Shown here piece after piece: positions 1 to 6,705 of a stretch of DNA of 6,843 bases. Position numbers and translations under genes: made by a program. The notes beneath the pieces are model-generated. The model made no database searches. It worked only from the letters and a program-made list of their open reading frames with translations, and was not told the DNA's origin. Numbering within the stretch: the stretch's first letter is position 1; the number at the start of each line of letters is the position of its first letter. This DNA is from a candidate division SR1 bacterium (GTDB lineage: Bacteria; Patescibacteriota; Gracilibacteria; Absconditabacterales; Absconditicoccaceae), in contig SKIU01000049.1 of the NCBI GenBank assembly GCA_007116275.1, positions 1 through 6,843 on the forward strand, given 5' to 3'.

Positions 1-212
1 CTTATTATGGGAGAAGTTATGTTACATATACGAGACAATCAGATTTGAGGATGTTTGAACTTAATCCTCAACGAGATGGTTTACCAGTTAGAGATGATCA
101 ATATGGTGGTTTAGCGACGATTTGGGATTTGACGCATTATGTAGAGACGTTTGTGATAGAAAGAGGGAAAAAAGTTGCAGATTCGAAAAGATTCAAGGTT
201 TCTCATGTATAA
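1..212 (+). CDS. Unrecognised protein, C-terminal fragment
   Basis: The window opens inside this gene; 69 residues can be read, from codon position 3 to a TAA at 210-212. The fragment is polar and basic, with no membrane segment, and ends GKKVADSKRFKVSHV. Its middle part, DDQYGGLATIWDLTHYVETF, looks like a folded soluble domain, but I do not recognise the family. None of its five glycines is encoded by TGA, unlike most genes further right, so the fragment itself does not reveal the altered code. The ITPase gene follows 21 bases later on the same strand, so the two may be co-transcribed. The reading frame is reasonably sure because it is open on the same strand with gene-like composition; the function is unknown. 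Confidence 0.6.
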   Translation, partial: YYGRSYVTYTRQSDLRMFELNPQRDGLPVRDDQYGGLATIWDLTHYVETFVIERGKKVADSKRFKVSHV

Positions 213-233
213 TTTTATGTGATTTTTTTTGTG

Positions 234-773
234 ATGGTATTGTGTTTTGTAACAGGGAATGTGAAGAAGTTTACTGAGGCGAAGATGGTTTTTCCAGAGC
301 TAAAACAGCTGGATATAGATTTGCCAGAGATACAGAGTCTAGATCCACAAGAGATTGTTAGTTGTAAGTTGCAAGCTGCAAGTAAAAAATTTCCTCATAA
401 AAAGATTATCGTAGAAGATACATCGCTTGTTTTTCATGCCTGGAATGGTTTACCTGGACCATTAATCAAATGGTATTTGCAAACTGTGGGTGGTATAGGT
501 ATATGTAAGATGTTGGAGTGATTTGCTAATAAAAAAGCATCTGCAATATGCACAATCGGCTATGCGTACGGTGATATTATAGAGTTTTTTCAGGGAGTGA
601 CGACAGGGAATGTTGTAGAGCCGAGCACCGAGTCAGATTTTGGTCGAGATGCGCTTTTTCAGCCTGATGGGTATGAGAAAACCTATGCTCATATGAGTAA
701 AGAGGAGAAAAATACAGTGAGTCATAGAGGCAAGGCCTTGCAGTTGTTACAGGATTATATACAGTCTATGTAA
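234..773 (+). CDS. rdgB: ITPase / non-canonical purine NTP pyrophosphatase (HAM1/ITPA/RdgB family)
   Basis: This 179-residue enzyme should hydrolyse ITP, dITP and XTP to monophosphates and pyrophosphate, keeping deaminated purines out of DNA and RNA in the cytosol. Visible family motifs are the N-terminal FVTGNVKK (residues 5-12), IDLPE with the conserved acid E32, VEDTSL (60-65), GLPGPLIKWYL (72-82), DFGRDALFQPDGYEKTYAHM (135-154) and EKNTVSHRGKAL (159-170). Bacterial RdgB is about 197 residues, so this is a compact full-length copy. The wording of these motifs is closer to eukaryotic ITPA than to E. coli RdgB. One TGA (519-521, residue 96, MLEGFANK) sits where ITPA has the Gly of LLAGFEDK. 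The ATG at 234 was chosen because TGN then falls at residues 7-9, as usual; an in-frame GTG at 219 would add five residues. No Shine-Dalgarno is seen. Only 1 of 14 glycines uses TGA, which is low for this window. Confidence 0.93.
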
Positions 774-794
774 TTTATATTGTGTTATCTATCT

Positions 795-1169
795 ATGCTT
801 TCGTCATTAAAAAAATTGTTCTGTGATGATACTCATACGTATCCAAGAGTATTTAGAGGTATGTCAACTGAACCTATGTGAGATTCTGATCGTCTTGTTT
901 TGGAAAAATATGTAGACATCTTGAGTCAATCTACAGATCTTACCAAAGAAGAGTTGATAAAATTGTTGGATGAGTACAATGATTCTTTGGATGATATTGT
1001 ATTTCAAGTAAAGAAGCGTCCTATTGTTGATTTACTGATGACTCTGAGATGATATTCAATGATAGATTGAGTTCAAACACCCAATCAATTACTGTTTTTT
1101 TCTCTACCAAAAAAGAAGAGAAGGGAGATATTTGATTTGTGTGATAATGACTTCTCGCCATTGTCCTAG
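795..1169 (+). CDS. Small unrecognised soluble protein
   Basis: A 124-residue protein appears only when TGA is read as Gly; three in-frame TGA codons occur (residues 29, 86 and 92), out of four glycines in total. It starts MLSSLKKLFCDD and ends in TAG at 1167-1169. It is charged, probably mostly helical (for example LTKEELIKLLDEYNDSLDDI), has no membrane segment or signal peptide, and carries a basic patch KKKRR near the C-terminus. I do not recognise the family. It lies 21 bases after the ITPase gene on the same strand, which suggests one transcript. Its stop overlaps the stop of the convergent ruvA gene through a shared CTAG. No Shine-Dalgarno precedes the ATG; the upstream bases are T-rich. 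Glycine use and the clean frame support a real gene. Confidence 0.7.
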
Positions 1170-1786
1170 ATATGTTTAATCATCCACTTTATGACATCAC
1201 TAAGTGTATCTTCAGTGATAGGTTTGTTGTATTTATGCAAAGTTGTGTTTACTTTCTTAGCTTCATAACCGAGTGATTTGAGTGTTGTGGTTATTTTTTT
1301 CAGTAGTTTTTCGTCAATAGCGAGTCTTTGGAGGTCGTCGTGCTTGATCGTGTCTTTGAGTTCAAAGAGTATCTTCTTCGCTGATTTGGGACCAATTCAT
1401 GGGATGTTTTGGAAAAATTTTACATTGAGGTCTTTTATGGCTTGTTGGATATCTTTTTGTGGTATTTGAGCTATATGGAAGGCTGTTTTGGGGCCAATTC
1501 CTGTTATTTTTGTTAGATTGGTGAATACTTGTTTTTGTGTGTGTTTATCAAATGCGTAATAACGGATGGTTTTATTGTTGTCATCGATGTATGGATGGAG
1601 AAATAAGCTTCTAGCTCTTAGCTCCTGGCCGCTGGCTTTTTGATTCTTTTGGGCTGCTGAATCTTTCGCATTCGCTCAGGATGACGGCGTAGTGGGTTGA
1701 TAGTAGATTTGGATTCCAGCTTGTTCATTGATAATATATGTTTCATCACCAAATGTTTTTATAGTGCCTTGGAAGTAGTGGAACAT
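1166..1786 (-). CDS. ruvA: Holliday junction branch migration protein RuvA
   Basis: RuvA binds four-way junctions as a tetramer and loads the RuvB motor during recombination and repair. The 206 residues give the expected layout. An N-terminal OB-fold domain starts MFHYFQGTIKTFG and ends RYYAF near residue 79. Two helix-hairpin-helix motifs follow, ITGIGPKTAFHIA (94-106) and IPGIGPKSAKKILFELK (128-144). A short linker leads to a C-terminal helical domain (from about 160, with LKSLGYEAKKV) that in this family contacts RuvB. Two TGA codons are read as Gly: G130, in the canonical PGIG of the second motif, and G37. Residues about 34-60 are an alanine/glutamine/lysine-rich stretch with no counterpart in E. 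coli RuvA; the DNA there is a repeat element, so it looks like an in-frame insertion into an OB-fold loop. The total length is normal (E. coli 203) because the C-terminal linker is short. ruvB and ruvC are not in the window. The ATG at 1786 starts just before the conserved first beta strand. Confidence 0.93.
1606..1688. repeat. Heptamer array plus REP-like element inside ruvA (copy A)
   Basis: On the plus strand about four imperfect 7-bp units follow each other from 1606: agcttct, agctctt, agctcct, ggccgct, then ggc. After a spacer come ttcgcattcgctcagg and atgacgg (1664-1687). The reverse strand reads cgtcatcctgagcg, a motif typical of dispersed REP-like palindromic repeats in many bacteria. 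Related sequence recurs at 1816-1868 and 6502-6595. The element lies wholly within the ruvA reading frame and encodes the non-conserved residues about 34-60, including a Gly from TGA at 1678-1676. Confidence 0.7.
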
Positions 1787-1815
1787 AAGATGAAATTATC
1801 TAATAAAATATAAGA

Positions 1816-1868
1816 TTCTTCGCCTCAGCTCAGAATGACAAGCTATTAGCTACTAGCTTGCTTGTAGT
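1816..1868. repeat. REP-like element plus heptamer array in the ruvA-mscS spacer (copy B)
   Basis: The stretch reads ttcttcgcctcagctcag then aatgacaa, matching the ttcgc...ctcaggatgacg part of the copy in ruvA. It runs directly into three 7-bp units: agctatt (1841-1847), agctact (1848-1854) and agcttgc (1855-1861). The heptamer consensus AGCTNYT is shared with copy A. It occupies about a quarter of the 191-bp divergent spacer (1787-1977) between ruvA and mscS, so it lies in the ruvA upstream region. Confidence 0.6.
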
Positions 1869-1915
1869 TATTTGTCTTGGATTTGCAAAAGAAAGCTTGT
1901 TTTTTGGATTTACTG

Positions 1916-1945
1916 TTGTTATATTCATACAAATTATTATAGAAT
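1916..1945 (+). promoter_or_regulatory. Candidate sigma-70 promoter for mscS
   Basis: A -35-like TTGTTA (1916-1921) and a -10-like TAGAAT (1940-1945) are 18 bases apart, placing a transcript start near 1952, about 26 bases before the mscS ATG. The same TTGTTA-18-bp arrangement occurs before rpoD. In sequence this AT-rich such matches can arise by chance, so the call is tentative. The leader has no Shine-Dalgarno. Confidence 0.35.
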
Positions 1946-1977
1946 AGATGTATTTTATCTGTTTACAATTATAGTTT

Positions 1978-3039
1978 ATGTTAGGAGATCGAGGAACGAT
2001 TGTTTTTTGGAGCAACCCTCTACAATCTTATGTTGTTGCTGGATGATTGTTTGTTTTGTTGTTGTTTATCTCATGGTGAGTGCGTCATTACCTTTTTGCT
2101 TGGGGTAGTCGTATAATCAAGAACTATAAGAATAAAAAGGGTTTGTATGCTGTTGCCCGTACTTTGTTGGATATACCTTACTATATATTTGTTGTTGTTA
2201 GTGTATATATAGCATTACGCTACTTGGTATTGCCTGATCAGTTGGATATTGTTATCCGTGCTATATTTCTTGTGTTGCTTGTGTTTTGGTTAAGTAGGAC
2301 ACTTATTACTTTTCTCAGTGTTCTCATTACTAGGCTTATCGACAGTGAAGATGAAAAATCTGCTGATATGACTAGCAATATTGTGAAACTGATTGTGAAG
2401 ATAGTCGTTTGGATTACGGCTATATTATTGGTTTTAATTAATTTGTGAGTTGAGATTACTCCTCTACTTGCTAGTTTATGAGTGTGATGAATAGCTATTG
2501 CTTTTGCTTTACAAAATGTACTGCAAGATATATTTGCCTCTATTTCTCTTTTTATAGAAAGACCTTTTTCGATCGGTGATTTTGTTATTATTGGAGATAC
2601 TATGGGGGTTGTAAAACATATAGGATTTAAATCAACACGTATACAGGCTTTGGAATGACAACTGATCATATCTCCAAATAAAGACATAATGAACTCAAAT
2701 ATACAAAATTATGGTGCTATGGAGAAAAGGTGGAAAAAACAAACTATAGGCGTTTTATATGAAACTCCGCTAGATAAATTGCAAAAAATACCTGCTATTA
2801 TTGAAAAAGAAGTTGATCGTATTGATGGTATTGCTTTTAGTAGAGCGCACTTAAAAGAACTGAATGCCTATAGTATAGATATAGAATTTGCTTATTTTAT
2901 AGAGTCAAAAGAACTTATATTTTTCCTTGATAAAAACCAGGAACTCCTTATATCTATCATGAAGAGGTTTGCTGATGAATGAATCGGTATAGCTTATCCA
3001 ACACAATTAGTCTATACAAAATCTGAATCAAAAGTATAA
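1978..3039 (+). CDS. mscS: MscS-family small-conductance mechanosensitive channel
   Basis: This 353-residue inner-membrane channel should open under membrane tension and release solutes on hypo-osmotic shock. Hydrophobic segments lie at about residues 18-41, 66-86, 88-117 and 133-156. The pore helix (about 158-184) reads TPLLASLGVGGIAIAFALQN, matching the glycine/alanine-rich TM3 of E. coli MscS (LGAAGLAVGLALQ). The cytoplasmic beta domain follows with RPFSIGDFVII and SPNKDIMNSNIQNYG, then an alpha/beta C-terminal domain. E. coli MscS has 286 residues; the excess is N-terminal, giving about five membrane spans instead of three. Eight TGA codons are read as Gly (residues 23, 34, 157, 168, 170, 171, 227 and 335). 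Three are in the pore helix, so the standard code would remove the channel entirely. No Shine-Dalgarno precedes the ATG. The gene is divergent from ruvA and followed by a hairpin. Confidence 0.93.
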
Positions 3040-3041
3040 AA

Positions 3042-3071
3042 AAACGAAGTCCATAGTCTTAGACTTCGTTT
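3042..3071. terminator. Hairpin terminator after mscS
   Basis: Ten-base arms aaacgaagtc (3042-3051) and gacttcgttt (3062-3071) pair perfectly around a 10-base loop, starting two bases after the mscS TAA. The T-run is short on the plus strand (gttta). On the minus strand the arm is followed by six T residues, so it would be stronger for antisense transcripts. It separates mscS from rpoD and suggests rpoD has its own promoter. Confidence 0.65.
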
Positions 3072-3087
3072 ATCGATGGCTCTTTGG

Positions 3088-3116
3088 TTGTTTGCTCTAC
3101 TACACGAATATATTAT
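3088..3116 (+). promoter_or_regulatory. Weak alternative upstream promoter for rpoD
   Basis: TTGTTT (3088-3093) and TATTAT (3111-3116) are 17 bases apart. A start near 3123 would give a leader of about 95 bases for rpoD. A bare TATAAT also lies at 3127-3132 without a good -35 box. These are composition-prone matches. The rest of the 179-bp spacer (3040-3218) shows only the mscS hairpin and T-rich sequence. Confidence 0.25.
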
Positions 3117-3180
3117 ATAGTTTTTTTATAATTTGTCAAGTTTTGGTGGTAGAAGATGCTTTATTGTTGGTTTTGTCTGT

Positions 3181-3210
3181 TTGTTACTGGTTTTTTATTG
3201 TTTATATAAT
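3181..3210 (+). promoter_or_regulatory. Candidate promoter immediately before rpoD
   Basis: TTGTTA (3181-3186) and a perfect TATAAT (3205-3210) are 18 bases apart. The ATG of rpoD begins at 3219, only eight bases after the -10 box, so transcription would start at or just before the start codon and give a leaderless or near-leaderless mRNA. The absence of any Shine-Dalgarno agrees with this. Confidence 0.45.
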
Positions 3211-3218
3211 TATTTTCT

Positions 3219-4511
3219 ATGGATCCTATTCAAAAACAATTATGGGAAAAGTTGCAAGAAGATATTAAAGAACTCAGTCCTGGTTTACAGCAGTTATTGG
3301 AGAAATCGCTAGTTAAAAGCACGATGACTGAAGAAGATATACTTGCCGAAGTTGATGACCTTGAAGCAAAAATCAAGATGCTTGAGAAATTTTATGATCT
3401 TGCTGATAAGCTTAGTATAAAAGTTGTTACTATTGAGGAAAATCTCGAAAAAGAGGCCAAAGAAGCACAGAAAGAGAAAAAATTAGGGAAAATACAATTG
3501 TATGATACTAAACATCGTGTTAATGATAAACAGTTTAAAGATTTTATTAAGCTGTATTTTAATGATATTTCTCAAATCCCTCTTCTGACCTGAGAAGAAG
3601 AGAGAGATCTTTCTAGACGTATCAAAAAAGGTGATGATGAAGCTAAAAAGAAGCTTATTGAGTCTAACTTAAGACTAGTTATTAGTATTGCTAAGAGGTT
3701 TTTTGGTTCTAGATTGAGTTTTTCTGATCTTATTCAAGAATGAAATGTGTGACTTATTAAAGCCATTGAGAAGTTTGATCCAGATAAAGAATTTAAGTTT
3801 TCTACCTATGCTACTTGGTGGATTAAACAGTCTATCACCAAGTCTATAGCCGATATGGGTAAACATGTGAGAATACCAGTCCATCTTATCGATGAGATAA
3901 ATTCTTATAATAAGTCATATCAAGAGTTATTTCAAAAATTTGGAAGAGAACCTACTTCTAAAGAAATCGCAACTAAACTTAATTTTCCTATCAAGAAAGT
4001 TAAAAAACTTGAAGAAGTTATCTTTGGTAATGTTTCTCTGGATAGTGAAGTGTGAGATGAATGAAGAGATACACTTGCTGACTTGCTGGAAGACGGAAGT
4101 ACTTTGAGACCTGATCAATTTGCAGAAAAGAATGCTTTAACAACCAATCTTGATGCAATTTTGGCAATGTTGGATGATAGAGAGGCAAAGATCATTAAGA
4201 TGAGGTATGGTATTGATGGACCAAAATATACTCTAGAGCAAGTAGGAGAAGAGTTTGATGTAACGAGGGAAAGAGTGAGGCAAATAGAACAAAAAGTAGT
4301 CCAAAAACTCAAAGAACACCAATGATTGCAAAAAATGCTTGGTATCGAAGATGATATAGAAAAATTGTTGTTTAGAAAGGATGAAAAAAAGAAAAAAGGT
4401 AGGAAGAAGTCGGTTAAAAGCGATATAGATACTGATTTATATGTAGATGATATTCTCTTAGATGATGATGAATTTGATCCATTTGTTTTTAAAGAGGATG
4501 AAGAGGAATAA
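3219..4511 (+). CDS. rpoD: Housekeeping sigma factor (sigma-70/RpoD)
   Basis: The 430-residue protein directs RNA polymerase to -10/-35 promoters. Residues 1-105 are charged and helical and resemble region 1.1, with LSIKVVTIEE like the usual LGIEVV. Region 1.2 lies at about 106-135 (FNDISQIPLLTGEEERDLSRR). Region 2 starts with SNLRLVISIAKRF (149-161), then LIQEGNVGLIKAIEKFD and FSTYATWWIKQSI (194-206). Region 3 begins HVRIPVHL (216-223). Region 4 has YTLEQVGEEF and the promoter-reading helix VTRERVRQIEQ (348-358). Six TGA codons are Gly (125, 175, 178, 279, 282 and 369); 175 and 178 are the conserved glycines of QEGNVGL. After region 4 the protein continues for about 55 residues, first lysine-rich (DEKKKKGRKK) and then strongly acidic, ending EDEEE; most RpoD proteins stop soon after region 4.2. 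The gene lies between mscS and gyrB, with 65 bases to gyrB, and has its own candidate promoter. Confidence 0.96.
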
Positions 4512-4529
4512 TAACAGTTGCAACTGGTA
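4512..4529. promoter_or_regulatory. 18-bp near-perfect palindrome before gyrB, possible operator
   Basis: Directly after the rpoD stop, CAGTTGCAACTG (4515-4526) is a perfect 12-bp palindrome. Extending outwards, 4514/4527 mismatch but 4512-4513 pair with 4528-4529. No T-run follows, so it is unlikely to be a terminator. It lies about 50 bases before the gyrB ATG in a 65-bp spacer, a suitable place for a dimeric regulator to act on a gyrB promoter. TATATT at 4552-4557 could be the -10 box, but no good -35 is visible. Confidence 0.4.
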
Positions 4530-4576
4530 CGTTAAAAGTTAGAAGTAATAATATATTTATTCTTGTTTTGTATGTT

Positions 4577-6502
4577 ATGAGTACAACAAAAAATGAATTA
4601 AATCAACAACAATATGATGCTTCACATATTACTATTTTAGAATGATTGGAGCCAGTAAGAAAGAGACCATGAATGTATATTGGGTCTACAGATATTAAAT
4701 GACTGCATCATACTATTCAAGAAGTCGTTGATAATGCAGTCGATGAGTGACTTGCCGGTCATTGTAGTGCTATCACTACTATACTCCATGAAGATGGAAC
4801 CGTTACTGTTCATGATAATGGAAGATGAATACCAGTAGATATTCACCCTAAAACTGGAAAATCTGCATTGGAAATGGTATTTACTGTCTTGCATGCAGGA
4901 GGTAAATTTGAAAAGTCTGCTTATAAAATATCTTGATGATTACATGGAGTGGGAGCTTCTGTTGTGAATGCATTGGCTGAACGACTTGAAGTAACTGTTC
5001 ATAAGAACGGGAAAAAATATTTTCAGAGATATGAAAGAGGTATTCCTCAATGACAGGTAGAAGAGATAGGAGAAACTTCGATTAATGGTACATCTGTTAC
5101 TTGGAAACCTGATGATACTATCTTTGAAACAACGGAGTTTGTTGAAGCAACAGAAATAGCAAGGATGAAACATGGTGCGTATTTGACACCAGGAGTTGCT
5201 TTTACGCTTATCAATGAAAGAACATGATATCATCAAAGGTTCTGTTATAATGGTGGTATTAAGACTTGGTTGAAAAGGTTGGTTGGTGAACAACAACGTA
5301 TAGGTTCACAACATTATGTCAATGCTGAGGGGAAAGATTGTCTTTTGGAAGTTGCTTTCCAGTTTGTGAATACATCAAATGATAACTCGTTGTCTTTTGT
5401 AAACAATATTCCTACGCCTGATGATGGAACGCATGTTTTGTGATTTAAATCTGCTCTTTTGACAGTAATAAACGAATTTGCTAAAGAAAAATGACTTGTT
5501 CATAAAAAAATAGGAGAGTTTCAATATAGTGATGTGACTGATGGTTTATATGCTATCGTTACTGTTAAAATTCCTGAACCACAATTTCAATGACAGACTA
5601 AATGAAGACTAGGAAATAGTTATGTAAGAAGAGTTGTTGAAAAAATTATGTATGATTATCTCAAAAATTATTTTACTGAAAATGAAGAAGAATTTGATAA
5701 TATATTTGAAAAGATTGATTTGGCAGCAAGAGCGAGATTGGCTGCAAAACTAGCGAAAGAGACTGTTTTGAGAAAAAATGTTCTTGCTGGATGAGTATTG
5801 CCTGGTAAATTGGCTGATTGTTCTCAAAAGAAAGCTGCTGGAACTGAGATGTATATTGTAGAGGGAGATAGTGCGTGATGATCAGCAAAACAAGGTCGTA
5901 ATAGTGATTTTCAAGCTATATTACCTTTGAGAGGTAAAATCCTTAATACTGAGCAGGCTCATATCCAAAAAATATTGGCAAATAATGAAGTAAAATCACT
6001 GATTACTGCTATTGGTACTGGAATAAAAGATGCTTATGATCATGAGACACTAAGATATGAAAGAATTATTATCATGACAGATGCCGATGTCGATGGAGCC
6101 CATATTAGGACATTGTTATTGACCTTCTTTTTTCGTTATATGAGATCATTGATCAATAATGGAAATCTATATGTAGCATGTCCGCCGATATATAAACTGG
6201 TACAAGGAAAGAAAGAATTGTATGTCTATCCTCCTATCCATGATTTGAATAAAACCATGATAGACAATGGTTTTGATCCAAAAAAGACTGATGTACAAAG
6301 ATATAAAGGACTTGGAGAGATGAATCCACAACAATTATGGGAGACGACTATGGATCCTACGAGAAGAAAATTGTATCAAGTGACGATATCAGATGCAGAA
6401 GAAACTGATAGACTCTTTAGAGTGTTGATGGGTGAAGACGTGCCTAGTAGGAAGCACTTTATTATGACGCATGCGAAGAAAGTCAGGGATTTGGATGTGT
6501 AG
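4577..6502 (+). CDS. gyrB: DNA gyrase subunit B
   Basis: GyrB supplies the ATPase of the A2B2 gyrase that introduces negative supercoils. The 641 residues match the short GyrB form, which lacks the long insertion of E. coli GyrB (804). The GHKL ATPase domain shows LEGLEPVRKRPGMYIGS (21-37), EVVDNAVDEG (49-58, with Mg-binding N53), DNGRGIP (80-86) and GGLHGVG (120-126). The transducer domain contains QTKGRLGNSYV. The TOPRIM domain has EGDSAGGSAKQGR (429-441) and the metal-binding TDADVDGAHIR (501-511, with D502, D504 and D506). The C-terminus has RYKGLGEMNPQQLWETTMDP (575-594). Sixteen TGA codons are Gly, including two adjacent pairs at 120-121 and 434-435, against about 39 GGN codons. The standard code would leave only a frame from position 5927. 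GyrA is not in the window. The call is GyrB rather than ParE from overall wording and length; I did not compare sequences by search. Confidence 0.96.
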
Positions 6503-6595
6503 TGAATTGTGAATGGTAAATGGTGAATTTTCGTCATCCTAGCGGGAAGCGAAGCCTGCCTGCTGCGGGGTGTTGTGTTGGAGCCAGAATCCAAG
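6502..6595. repeat. Heptamer array plus REP-like element after gyrB (copy C)
   Basis: Four 7-bp units run from the last base of the gyrB stop: gtgaatt (6502-6508), gtgaatg (6509-6515), gtaaatg (6516-6522) and gtgaatt (6523-6529). They lead into ttcgtcatcctagcggg then aagcgaagcc (6529-6555), and further to gagccagaatccaag (6581-6595). The cgtcatcct...agcgaa part matches the reverse strand of the copy in ruvA. The stretch is much richer in G+C than its surroundings. The heptamer differs from copies A and B, but the array-plus-REP layout is the same. Confidence 0.6.
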
Positions 6596-6617
6596 AAATT
6601 TGTGCTATAGCATAATA

Positions 6618-6659
6618 CCACCCGGGCTCTAATAGACCAAAACGCAAGACCCCGGGTGG
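6618..6659. repeat. GC-rich inverted repeat in the gyrB 3' region
   Basis: Nine-base arms ccacccggg (6618-6626) and cccgggtgg (6651-6659) pair perfectly around a 24-base loop. Just upstream TGCTATAGCA (6603-6612) is a 10-bp palindrome. The hairpin precedes the strong terminator by about 20 bases. It could be a structured 3' UTR, part of a small RNA or another repeat; it does not match any riboswitch, tRNA or SRP RNA pattern that I recognise. Confidence 0.5.
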
Positions 6660-6679
6660 AGAGGTGATATGAAACTACC

Positions 6680-6705
6680 AAAAAAGACGCCTAGGCGTCT
6701 TTTTT
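6680..6705. terminator. Perfectly palindromic bidirectional terminator
   Basis: A 26-bp perfect palindrome has six A residues, then gacgcctaggcgtc, then six T residues. It can fold the same way on both strands and has a U-run in both directions, so it should end gyrB transcripts and those of the convergent minus-strand gene. The central CTAG supplies the minus-strand stop codon, so the last codons of that gene (Lys-Lys-Asp-Ala) form one arm of the hairpin. Confidence 0.9.

Noticed and set aside
208..213. TATAAT just before the ITPase gene as a promoter
   Set aside because: It overlaps the upstream gene's stop and has no -35 partner at a proper distance; the hexamer is expected by chance in such AT-rich sequence.
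1278..1469. Plus-strand 63-residue frame
   Set aside because: It is the antisense of ruvA, including both helix-hairpin-helix motifs, which are far better supported.
1605..1690. CRISPR array or tRNA gene in the repeat region
   Set aside because: The units are 7 bp and contiguous without spacers, and no cloverleaf or GGTTCGAATC-type T-arm is present.
1872..2108. Plus-strand open frame over the ruvA-mscS spacer
   Set aside because: It overlaps the start of mscS in another frame, has low-complexity Cys/Val/Phe-rich content and shows no family motif; it is a shadow frame in AT-rich DNA.
3219..4511. rpoD, mscS and gyrB as pseudogenes with many nonsense mutations
   Set aside because: All interruptions are TGA, never TAA or TAG, with no frameshifts, and they coincide with conserved glycines. 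This is code reassignment, not decay.
5927..6502. A separate 191-residue gene starting at 5927
   Set aside because: It is the C-terminal part of gyrB. The frame continues upstream to 4577 once TGA is read as glycine, and the apparent break is the EGDSAGGSA motif.
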